In this document: positions 24,212 through 33,842 of the stretch, one piece after another
How the letters are laid out: every line of letters starts with the position of its first letter
How positions within the stretch are numbered: position 1 is the stretch's first letter
Origin: Pseudomonadota bacterium
GTDB taxonomy: Bacteria; Pseudomonadota; Gammaproteobacteria; Steroidobacterales; Steroidobacteraceae
Assembly: GCA_021849615.1 (NCBI GenBank)
Contig: JAJZSQ010000022.1
Location: 1-33,842, forward strand
DNA: 33,842 nt
Direction of reading: 5' to 3'
Program-made: the position numbers and the translations under genes
Notes under the pieces: model-generated
The model's database searches: none
Told to the model about the DNA's origin: nothing
What the model saw: only the letters and a program-made list of their open reading frames with translations

Positions 24212-25257
24212 TCTTCGAGCACGAACAGCTCGCGCAGCACCGCCGTGGCGTACGCGCCGCGGGTGAGGCGGAACTGCAGCAGCACCCCGTCGGGCTCGAT
24301 CTGCGCCTTAAGTTCGCGCACCGCCAGGCGCAGGCTGCGCCGCTCCTGGCGCATCCCGGCAGCCTCGAGCAGCGCGCAGGCCGCCGGAAACCGACTCACG
24401 ATGTCCTTCTCGAGGTCCCGCACTGCGCCCTCGCTGTCCGGCTCGCCCCGCCCCCACAGTGGCCCGCTCGGGTGGATCTCGAGCCGCGCGGCTCGCTCGC
24501 GCAGCGTCGCATCCGCCACCTCGACCGCGAAATGACTGCCGCGCCCATCGAGCTGGGCGCGATCGCCCGCCTCGAGCTCGCACCAGCGGCCGGTGCGCAC
24601 CCGCTCGGCGAGCACGGCGTTGAACAGCAGGCTGCGCACCGCCGAGAGCACGAACCCGCGCTCCGACGGCCGCAACGCACCGGGATCAGCCGGCAGGTGG
24701 GCGAGATTGCCGCCCTCGCGGCCGAAGCGTTGCGGGCCGAAATAGTTCGGCACGCCATGCGCGCCGATGCGCTCGAGCCGTGCCTGCAGCGCCTGCGCCT
24801 CGGGGGGCGCTGCGCGCGCCCGGATGCGAAACCGGTTACCCTCGAGCGCCCCGCGCGGGAGCTTGCGCGTGTGGCCGTGTGCCTCGAGCACCTCGAAGCC
24901 CTCCCCGCGCACCTCGCTCCACTGCTCGGGCCCACGCGCGCCGCGCGGCACCGTGAACCACTGCACCGCCACCGCGCGCCGATCCTTCAGTCCGGCGTAG
25001 CCGACCTCGAACGGCCGGCAGCCGCCGATGCGGGCGAGCTCACCGGCCACCCAGGCGGTGTTGGCATCGCGTTTGCGCACCCGCAGCAGCACGTGCGCAC
25101 CGGCGCCGGCGGGCTCAAACCCGAGGCATTCCTCGACGCAGAAATCCTCCGGCTCGGCGCGCACCCGCACGCGCCCGAGCGACGCGCCGTAGGCCCGCGG
25201 CGGATCGAGCGCTGCAGCATGATCGCCCGGCGGCGTGCTGAGCTCGCTCAATGCCAC
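24190..25257 (-). CDS. truD: tRNA pseudouridine-13 synthase TruD
   Basis: TruD converts uridine 13 of tRNA-Glu to pseudouridine. With the GTG start at 25257 the protein is 355 residues (E. coli 349). The catalytic aspartate is Asp92 within GYAGLKDRRAVAVQWF, preceded by RVRAEPEDFCVEE and followed by EGNRFRIR and VPNYFGPQRFGREG, all family hallmarks. The start is uncertain: a TTG at 25251 that would overlap the upstream stop is an alternative, and neither has a clear ribosome site. The gene overlaps the end of the PNGase A-like gene by ten bases, suggesting translational coupling. The usual neighbour surE is displaced by smr. Confidence 0.94.
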   Translation of the reverse strand: MALSELSTPPGDHAAALDPPRAYGASLGRVRVRAEPEDFCVEECLGFEPAGAGAHVLLRVRKRDANTAWVAGELARIGGCRPFEVGYAGLKDRRAVAVQWFTVPRGARGPEQWSEVRGEGFEVLEAHGHTRKLPRGALEGNRFRIRARAAPPEAQALQARLERIGAHGVPNYFGPQRFGREGGNLAHLPADPGALRPSERGFVLSAVRSLLFNAVLAERVRTGRWCELEAGDRAQLDGRGSHFAVEVADATLRERAARLEIHPSGPLWGRGEPDSEGAVRDLEKDIVSRFPAACALLEAAGMRQERRSLRLAVRELKAQIEPDGVLLQFRLTRGAYATAVLRELFVLEDYEPSST

Positions 25258-27020
25258 GGCGATGCGCCGAGCAGATCGCAGCGTCTGGCATCCATGACGG
25301 CGCTGACCGCGTTGGCGCTGTTGACGATGGTGCGCGCATAGCACTCGGGCGCACCGTGGCCGCGGCGCTGGAACTCGTAGCGCTGCGAGCCGGACATACC
25401 CGAATGGCCGAGGAAGTTGAAGTTCGGGTCGAACAGCAGCGTGTCGGTGGCGCGCACGCGGTCGCTCAACGCCTGGCCGGCCTCGCCGTCCCAGGCCGCT
25501 GCGGTGCGCTCGCCGAAGTGCTGTAGCACCGAGGTGGTGATGGCGTAATCACCATTCACCTGCTGCGCCTGATCATAGGTGAGTGTGAGCGGGAAGCTCC
25601 AGGTGCTCACCCGGCGCTCGTCCCGCCGGTCCGCGCCGCTCACCTGCGTGACGGTACGCACGACGCTGGTGAGCGCGATCTGCTGGTCGTAGACGGTGTT
25701 GTTGATCGTATAGTTCTGCCGGTTGGCGAACTGGAAGTCCTGTTCGACTGAGGTGCTGCGCAATCCGTCCGGCAGCTCGAGGTAGCCCGAAAGGCGCGTG
25801 CGCACCGCGGAACTGACGCTGACCGAGCCGCTGACGCTGCCGCCGGCGCCGCTCGCCAGATCGGCAGTGACGTTCGGGGCGAGGGCCGGCACGTCGACCT
25901 CCGTGACCGCGCCGCGGATCGAGCTGAGGCGCATATCCTGGTACACGAGCAGGCTCGCGGCCACGGAGAAGTAGTTTCCATCGTTGTAGACACTGACGGC
26001 GATGGTGTGCGGCTTGCCGTTGTCGAGCTCGGCGGCGAGCGGCGTCAGGTCGACGCGAAACGGCTTGAAATTCAGCGTTTGCACGCCCGGCGTCGGCTGC
26101 CAGAGGAACGGATCGATGCCGCCGGTGAAGATCCACGGCGAGACCGGCGCATAGGCAACGGTGCGCCCGTCGACTTCGACCACCACCTGACGATAACCGC
26201 TGCTGCCGCAGCTCTGCAGCTCTTGGACATACTGATCGGGCACGCAGGTGTACCAGAACTCGTCCCCGATCTGGCTCTGCGCGGTGACCTCGAGGTACAC
26301 GTGCGTCATATTGGTCGGGAAGGTGATCTGCTGCGAGAGCTGCTGTGCGGGCGTATCGAGGTAGCTCGGCTGGTTGGCGCTGTTGAGCGGATAGACCGCC
26401 GAGGGCGCCGTGCCCCGCACGCGTCCGTCGGCGCGCGCCGCACCTTCCTCGCCGTCCTCGCCATGGGGCGCCGGGTAGAAATACAGATAGCCGCTGCCGT
26501 GGATCACGCCGGTGTAGGTGCTGTTGACGATGTTGAAAATCGTCGCAGCCCCCGACTGCGGCTCAGCGAGCAGCGCGCTGTAGTCGGTCACGTCGCGCTC
26601 GACCGTCCAGAGCGGACCGACGCTCGAGGTCGGCTCCGGTGTGGTGCCGAAATACAGCGCCGCGTTGCCGAGAAACACGTACGCGCTGCGGTCGTACTGC
26701 ACCCCGGCGTTCTCGTTGAAGTGCGCCACGAACACGACTTTCGCCCACGGACCGGGGCAGCCGGCCGGCGGGCTATAGGTGAACGGCAGCGGCGCGTACA
26801 CATCGAACGTGTCGGACTGAAAGAGAGTCACGATGCACGGTCGGGTCGGCGGATGGGCGACGAGCAAGTCGGCCGTGGCGACGTTCTGCTGACCGATCTG
26901 CGGCTTCGGCGGGACGTTCAGCCCGCCGCCGGCGTCCCCGGCCGCCGCCAGTGGCAGCGCGAGACTCCCGAGCATGCCGAGCAGCACCGCGCACAGTGCC
27001 GATTTCAGTTGCGTTCGCAT
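25248..27020 (-). CDS. Secreted peptide:N-glycanase A-like protein (PF12222-type)
   Basis: Plant-type PNGase A hydrolyses the amide between asparagine and N-linked glycans. The 590-residue protein begins with a signal peptide (MRTQLKSALCAVLLGMLGSL, cut near residue 27). The N-terminal signature follows: DTFDVYAPLPFTYSPP, CPGPWAKVVF (88-97), GVQYDR (106-111), TTPEP (126-130) and WTVERDVTDYSALL (138-151). NSTYTGVIHGSGYLYFYP follows these. The same blocks in the same order define the plant enzyme and the acid-active bacterial PNGase H+ group. Two cysteines near 61 and 88 may form a disulfide. The ATG at 27020 has AGGGGG close upstream. It lies 126 bp after ispF and overlaps truD by ten bases. 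I infer export and deglycosylation from the family; activity is not shown. Confidence 0.82.
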   Translation of the reverse strand: MRTQLKSALCAVLLGMLGSLALPLAAAGDAGGGLNVPPKPQIGQQNVATADLLVAHPPTRPCIVTLFQSDTFDVYAPLPFTYSPPAGCPGPWAKVVFVAHFNENAGVQYDRSAYVFLGNAALYFGTTPEPTSSVGPLWTVERDVTDYSALLAEPQSGAATIFNIVNSTYTGVIHGSGYLYFYPAPHGEDGEEGAARADGRVRGTAPSAVYPLNSANQPSYLDTPAQQLSQQITFPTNMTHVYLEVTAQSQIGDEFWYTCVPDQYVQELQSCGSSGYRQVVVEVDGRTVAYAPVSPWIFTGGIDPFLWQPTPGVQTLNFKPFRVDLTPLAAELDNGKPHTIAVSVYNDGNYFSVAASLLVYQDMRLSSIRGAVTEVDVPALAPNVTADLASGAGGSVSGSVSVSSAVRTRLSGYLELPDGLRSTSVEQDFQFANRQNYTINNTVYDQQIALTSVVRTVTQVSGADRRDERRVSTWSFPLTLTYDQAQQVNGDYAITTSVLQHFGERTAAAWDGEAGQALSDRVRATDTLLFDPNFNFLGHSGMSGSQRYEFQRRGHGAPECYARTIVNSANAVSAVMDARRCDLLGASPWH

Positions 27021-27146
27021 GGTGACCCCCTGATGGTGCGGACCGCGATCCCCGTCGGCGGGAAGGCCGGCCCGGCGTGCTGTTGTGATTCGACGGCGAC
27101 CCGGGGATAACGCTAGCACGCGCCGCCCTGCGCTGCCAGCGTCCGC

Positions 27147-27623
27147 TCAGCGCGCCTCGAGCAGCAGCACCACGGCCTGGGCGCCAATGCCCTCGGCGCG
27201 GCCGAGGAAGCCGAGCTTCTCGGTGGTGGTCGCCTTGACGTTGACCGCCTCGGGCGGCACGTCGAGCAGTTCCGCGATGCGCGCGCGGATCACCTCGCGG
27301 TGCGGGCCAATCTTCGGCCGCTCGGCGAGCAGGGTCAGATCCGCGTTGCCGACGCGCCAGCCGCGCGCGCGCAGCAACCCGAGCGTATGGGTGACGAAGC
27401 CGGCGCTGTCGGCGCCCTTCCAGCGCGGATCGGTGTCACTGAAGTGTTGACCGATGTCGCCGAGCCCGGCGGCTCCGAGCAGCGCGTCGGTGAGCGCGTG
27501 CAGCAGCACGTCGCCGTCAGAATGTGCGAGCACGCCCTGGGTGTGCGCCACCGGCACCCCGCCGAGCATCACGTGCTCGCCGGGACCGAATGCGTGCACG
27601 TCGAAACCCGTACCGACTCTCAT
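27147..27623 (-). CDS. ispF: 2-C-methyl-D-erythritol 2,4-cyclodiphosphate synthase
   Basis: IspF makes 2-C-methyl-D-erythritol 2,4-cyclodiphosphate in the MEP isoprenoid pathway. The 158-residue protein has the zinc-binding GFDVHAF at 6-12 (Asp8, His10), then [20 protein letters not shown] with its histidine ligand. [11 protein letters not shown] and the late [15 protein letters not shown] segment complete the family pattern. Length matches the family (about 160). It starts in the ispD stop (ATGA overlap at 27620-27623), as in E. coli, where ispD and ispF are also adjacent. Confidence 0.97.
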   Translation of the reverse strand: MRVGTGFDVHAFGPGEHVMLGGVPVAHTQGVLAHSDGDVLLHALTDALLGAAGLGDIGQHFSDTDPRWKGADSAGFVTHTLGLLRARGWRVGNADLTLLAERPKIGPHREVIRARIAELLDVPPEAVNVKATTTEKLGFLGRAEGIGAQAVVLLLEAR

Positions 27624-28300
27624 GCCGAGGCCTCCAGCAAAGCCGCGGCGAGGGTCAGATCCGCCGCGGTGGTGATTTTCAGGTTACCGGCCGAGCCGGC
27701 CACGAGCACCGGGCGCGCATCCAGCCACTCGAGCGCCTGCGCCTCGTCGGTGGGCACCCGCCCCGCCGCGTGCGCCGCATCGAGCGCGCGACACAGCGCG
27801 CCGTAGCGGAACATCTGCGGGGTGAGCGCGCGCCACAGTCCGGTGCGATCGACGGTGGCCGCGACGCAGTGCTGCGCATCGGCGCGCTTGAGCGTGTCGG
27901 CGGCCGGCACCGCGAGCAGCCCGCCGAGCGGATGCTCGGCAAGCTCGCCGAGGAGACGTTCGAGATCCTCCGGTGCCAGGCAAGGCCGGGCCGCATCGTG
28001 CACCAGCACCCAGTCCTCGGCGGCGGCGCGCGGCGCGAGCGCTGCGAGCGCATTGCGCACCGAGTGACTGCGCTCGGCCCCGCCGGCCACCGTCATGACC
28101 CCGGGTGGAGCCACTTCGGGCCAGTACGGATCATGCGCGGCGAGCGCCACCAGGGCGCCCGCGCAGCGCTCATCGGCGAGGAACGGTGCAAGCGCCCACT
28201 GGATCACCGTACGCCCGCGCAGCGGCGCGTACTGCTTGGGCCGCTCGGAGCCGAACCGCCGGCCGATTCCGGCCGCCGGCATCACCAGCCAGTAGCGCAT
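27620..28300 (-). CDS. ispD: 2-C-methyl-D-erythritol 4-phosphate cytidylyltransferase
   Basis: IspD transfers CMP from CTP to 2-C-methyl-D-erythritol 4-phosphate in the MEP pathway. The 226-residue protein begins with the nucleotide-binding loop [17 protein letters not shown]. It continues with [15 protein letters not shown], the VHDAARPCL segment and [10 protein letters not shown], all standard for the family. It sits three bases after the ftsB stop and overlaps ispF by four bases. The ftsB-ispD-ispF order is conserved in gammaproteobacteria. Confidence 0.97.
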   Translation of the reverse strand: MRYWLVMPAAGIGRRFGSERPKQYAPLRGRTVIQWALAPFLADERCAGALVALAAHDPYWPEVAPPGVMTVAGGAERSHSVRNALAALAPRAAAEDWVLVHDAARPCLAPEDLERLLGELAEHPLGGLLAVPAADTLKRADAQHCVAATVDRTGLWRALTPQMFRYGALCRALDAAHAAGRVPTDEAQALEWLDARPVLVAGSAGNLKITTAADLTLAAALLEASA

Positions 28301-28303
28301 GAC

Positions 28304-28603
28304 TCAGCGCGATCCGGCCGGCGGGAAACGCGGCGGTTCGACGACCATGTAGAACGTTTCGTGCGGACCGATCATGCCGAGCTCACTGCGCGCACGCTCC
28401 TCGATGGCGCCGGTGCCGGTCTTCAGATCGGCCACCTCCGCGGCGAGGCGCGCATTGCGGCGGCTCAGGTGCGCATTGAGCTTCTCCTGCGCCGCCACCA
28501 CCCGCTCGAGCCGATAGACGGGCCGGACACCCTCGCCGGAGATCCAGATCCGGTACTGCAGCAGCACCAGCGCGGCGATCAATGCGGCAAGGAGGACTTT
28601 CAT
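28304..28603 (-). CDS. ftsB: Cell division protein FtsB
   Basis: FtsB is a bitopic inner-membrane protein forming the FtsQBL complex that activates septal wall synthesis. The 99-residue product has one N-terminal membrane segment (about 3-21) and a coiled coil through residues 30-65 (LERVVAAQEKLNAHLSRRNA). The conserved EERARSELGMIGPHETFYMVV tail spans about residues 68-88. The ATG at 28603 is required to keep the membrane segment, but no ribosome site is visible in front of it. A very strong hairpin lies just upstream at 28613-28635. It is 58 bases after eno, and the eno-ftsB-ispD order is conserved. Confidence 0.95.
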   Translation of the reverse strand: MKVLLAALIAALVLLQYRIWISGEGVRPVYRLERVVAAQEKLNAHLSRRNARLAAEVADLKTGTGAIEERARSELGMIGPHETFYMVVEPPRFPPAGSR

Positions 28604-28612
28604 GCGGTGTGT

Positions 28613-28635
28613 GGCCCGGGGCGGCGCCCCGGGCC
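28613..28635 (-). other. Strong GC hairpin before ftsB
   Basis: A perfect 10-bp stem (arm GGCCCGGGGC) with a three-base loop lies in the eno-ftsB gap and ends nine bases before the ftsB ATG. No T-run follows it, so it is not a typical terminator. It occupies the place where a ribosome site is expected and could limit ftsB translation or mark an mRNA 3' end for eno. Confidence 0.6.
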
Positions 28636-28661
28636 GAGCTTACGGCGGCGTGTCCCGGCGA

Positions 28662-29957
<1,296 letters not shown>

Positions 29958-30806
29958 TCACTTCCTATCTTGTGCCAGCAAAGTCTCTTCGAACGGTCGG
30001 GCCTTGGCGGCCACATCCAGCGCCTTGAGCGTCTGAAGCAGCGGCTCGATGCGATCGAGCGGCCAGGCGTTCGGCCCGTCGGACAGCGCCCGGGCCGGGT
30101 CCGGATGCGTTTCCATGAACACCCCGGCGACGCCCGCGGCCACCGCGGCGCGGGCGAGAACCGGCACGAACTCGCGCTGCCCCCCGGAGCTCTCCCCGCG
30201 TCCGCCCGGCAGCTGCACCGAGTGGGTCGCATCGAAGATCACCGGACAGTCGCACTCGCGCATGACCGCGAGGGAGCGCATGTCGGCCACCAGATTGTTA
30301 TAGCCGAAGCTGAAGCCGCGCTCGCACACCATGATCTGCTCGTTGCCGGTCGAGCGCGCCTTCTCGACCACGTTGCGCATCTCCCAGGGGGAGAGGAACT
30401 GGCCCTTCTTGATGTTGACCGGCTTGCCGCAGGCGGCCACGTTCAGGATGAAATTCGTCTGCCGGCAGAGAAACGCCGGGGTCTGCAACACGTCGACCAC
30501 AGAGGCGACCTCGGCGAGCGGCGTGTCCTCATGCACATCGGTGAGCACCGGCACGCCGAAGGTGCGACGCACGGCATCGAGCACCTTCAGGCCCTGCTCG
30601 AGCCCGGGGCCGCGGAAGCTCTTCTTCGAGGAACGGTTGGCCTTGTCGAAGGAGGACTTGAACACGAACGGCAGTGCGAGCCGCTGCGTGATCTCACGCA
30701 GACGCCCGGCGACTTCCTGCACCAGCGTCTCGCTCTCGATGACGCAGGGACCTGCGATCACGAGCAGCGGCTGGTCGATCCCGATGTGCGCTCCGGCGAG
30801 CTGCAT
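29958..30806 (-). CDS. kdsA: 3-deoxy-D-manno-octulosonate 8-phosphate synthase (Cys-type)
   Basis: KdsA condenses phosphoenolpyruvate with arabinose 5-phosphate to give Kdo 8-phosphate for lipopolysaccharide. The 282-residue protein contains [20 protein letters not shown] and [11 protein letters not shown]. Near the start it has AGPCVIESE with Cys21, where E. coli and other metal-independent enzymes have asparagine. The other metal ligands of the Aquifex type are also present: the histidine in DATHSV, the glutamate in FMETHPDP and the aspartate in ALSDGPN. I read it as a metal-dependent (class II) enzyme. The ATG at 30806 follows pyrG by 11 bases; frames further upstream are only shadows of pyrG. 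Confidence 0.96.
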   Translation of the reverse strand: MQLAGAHIGIDQPLLVIAGPCVIESETLVQEVAGRLREITQRLALPFVFKSSFDKANRSSKKSFRGPGLEQGLKVLDAVRRTFGVPVLTDVHEDTPLAEVASVVDVLQTPAFLCRQTNFILNVAACGKPVNIKKGQFLSPWEMRNVVEKARSTGNEQIMVCERGFSFGYNNLVADMRSLAVMRECDCPVIFDATHSVQLPGGRGESSGGQREFVPVLARAAVAAGVAGVFMETHPDPARALSDGPNAWPLDRIEPLLQTLKALDVAAKARPFEETLLAQDRK

Positions 30807-30817
30807 GCCCGTGGCCT

Positions 30818-32528
<1,711 letters not shown>

Positions 32529-32550
32529 GACGGGCATGCAGACTAGCACA

Positions 32551-33842
32551 TCAGCGGCCGGCGTGGGGTGTCTTCTTCCAGAGCAACCGCGCGCGACGGC
32601 GTGCGCCGCGTCGCGCGCGCACGCTCTCATCGAGCCACAGATCGCCCGCCGCGAGCAGCGTATCCCCGTGATAGACGAGCGGCAGGCAAGCCCGTTCCGC
32701 CGGCGGCACGCGCGCCTCCTGCAGCAGACTCTTCAGCGCCCGGCGCACCCCTCCGGGCCGCAGGCGCAGACGCTCCCCGCCGCTGCGCCAGCGCACGGTG
32801 AGCGGCGTGCCGAGCGCATCGAGATCGAGCGGTCCGTGCGCATCGGCCCTGAGTTCGAGCACGCCGCATCCGCCCGGCAGTTCGCAGCGCGGCGCGGCGC
32901 GCACATCCCAGGACACCTCGGCCCCGGGGCGCAACGGACCTGACTGCGCGCCGAGCGGTTCGATCCAGATCAGATCGGCGTGGCGCACCAGTCGGGTGCC
33001 GGCCCAGAGGACCTCTGGATGCGCATCGGGGCGCGCGTCCAGCACCGGAGCGGCGATCTGTTCGAGCCGGCGGGCATCGGGCAGCGCCACCCCGTGTGCG
33101 CCGATCCACAGGCGCAGCGCATTGCGCCGCCGGGCCGGCGCGAGCCTGCGCAGCGCCTTGACCGAGAGCGCAGCACCGTCGCGGGCGGGCTCCAGGTCGC
33201 TCAGCGCCAGCGCCTCGAGCAGCTGCTGGCCCTCGGCGGCGAGCCGCGCGGTACGGGCCACCGCGCCCGCCACGCCGCGCCAGCGCGCGTGCACCGCCGG
33301 GAGCACCTGGCGGCGCAGGTAATTGCGGTCGAAGCGCTCATCGAGGTTCGAGACGTCCTCGCTCACTGCGAGCCCCTGGGCGCCGACCCAGGCGGCGAGC
33401 TGCGCCCGGCGGAAGCCGAGCAGCGGGCGCAGCAGCTCGCTCGTCCCGAACGGGGCGCGCGGGGCCATGGCCGCCAGTCCCGCCAGGCCGCAGCCGCGAA
33501 ACAGCTGCAGCAGGACGGTCTCGAGCTGATCGTCCTGATGGTGGGCGGTGAGCAGCACCTCACCGCGCCTCAGTTCGCCCGCGAGCGCCCGATAGCGCGC
33601 CGTGCGCGCCGCCTCCTCCAGCGAGCCGCCCGGGGGGTTCTCGACGCGGATGCGCACGACCTTCAGGGGCACGCCGAGCGCTCGAGCGAGCGAGCGGCAG
33701 TGACGGCTCCAGCGCGCGGACTCGGGGTGCAGTCCGTGATCGACGTGGACCGCGCGCAGTGCCGCGGGGCGGGTGCGCAAGCGGGCGAGGCCGGCCAGCA
33801 GCGCGGTGGAATCCACGCCGCCGCTGAACGCCACGCACAGGC
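32551..33842 (-). CDS. tilS: tRNA(Ile)-lysidine synthetase, 5' end missing
   Basis: TilS attaches lysine to cytidine 34 of the AUA-reading tRNA-Ile, changing its amino-acid and codon identity; it is essential. About 430 residues are visible. The first in view is the PP-loop strand LCVAFSGGVDSTALL, so only a short N-terminal part lies beyond the right edge. VDHGLHPES and the LLTAHHQDDQLETVLLQLFRG motif follow, with the DRNYLRRQVLP segment afterwards. A C-terminal domain of the E. coli type ends in SLLQEARVPPAERACLPLVY. The order tilS-pyrG-kdsA-eno is familiar from Proteobacteria. Confidence 0.95.
   Translation of the reverse strand, partial: LCVAFSGGVDSTALLAGLARLRTRPAALRAVHVDHGLHPESARWSRHCRSLARALGVPLKVVRIRVENPPGGSLEEAARTARYRALAGELRRGEVLLTAHHQDDQLETVLLQLFRGCGLAGLAAMAPRAPFGTSELLRPLLGFRRAQLAAWVGAQGLAVSEDVSNLDERFDRNYLRRQVLPAVHARWRGVAGAVARTARLAAEGQQLLEALALSDLEPARDGAALSVKALRRLAPARRRNALRLWIGAHGVALPDARRLEQIAAPVLDARPDAHPEVLWAGTRLVRHADLIWIEPLGAQSGPLRPGAEVSWDVRAAPRCELPGGCGVLELRADAHGPLDLDALGTPLTVRWRSGGERLRLRPGGVRRALKSLLQEARVPPAERACLPLVYHGDTLLAAGDLWLDESVRARRGARRRARLLWKKTPHAGR

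Noticed and set aside
28613-28635. Rho-independent terminator for eno
   Set aside because: The stem is strong but no T-run follows in the transcribed direction, so I list it only as a hairpin.

Overview
The window is a gene-dense, G+C-rich stretch of a bacterial chromosome (roughly 70 % G+C by eye). Almost every gene is a conserved housekeeping gene and most lie on the minus strand. Gene content and order point to a gammaproteobacterium near the Xanthomonadales/Nevskiales: sdhCDAB-sdhE-rpoE-rseA-rseB-lepA-lepB-rnc-era-recO-pdxJ, lysS-prfB-...-recJ-rpfE-like, and pyrG-kdsA-eno-ftsB-ispD-ispF-...-truD/surE-pcm. This is inferred from recalled synteny and was not checked by a search. I saw no rRNA, tRNA, CRISPR array, insertion sequence or phage gene.

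Layout from left to right. Positions 1-6392 (minus) hold the lepA-lepB-DUF4845-rnc-era-recO-pdxJ operon, read from a perfect -10 box near 6441; pdxJ runs off the left edge. Positions 6512-9045 (minus) hold the envelope-stress operon rpoE-rseA-rseB plus a small glutaredoxin-like gene. A well-placed sigma-E-type promoter precedes rpoE, and the mucD/degP protease gene often found here is absent. Positions 9167-12997 (minus) hold the complete succinate dehydrogenase operon, flanked by an SDHAF4/DUF1674 gene in front and sdhE behind. The Fe-S/folate protein gene ygfZ is divergent from it at 13079. Positions 14007-21556 (minus) hold recJ with an rpfE-like gene, an unassigned LuxR-type regulator, prfB with its programmed +1 frameshift, lysS and murI.

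Positions 21575-24211 hold two plus-strand singletons, a Mth938-like gene and an smr gene, around the surE-pcm pair. Positions 24190-33842 (minus) hold tilS (5' end off the right edge), pyrG, kdsA, eno, ftsB, ispD, ispF, a secreted PNGase A-like protein, and truD.

The most unusual gene is the one at 25248-27020. It encodes an exported protein of 590 residues with the N-terminal signature of plant-type peptide:N-glycanase A, and it overlaps the start of the tRNA pseudouridine synthase gene truD. The most coherent functional grouping is a succinate dehydrogenase maturation neighbourhood: two flavinylation factors of different families, all four subunits, and ygfZ across a shared 81-bp control region. 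Several short intergenic gaps carry clean inverted repeats; they are listed separately with modest confidence.
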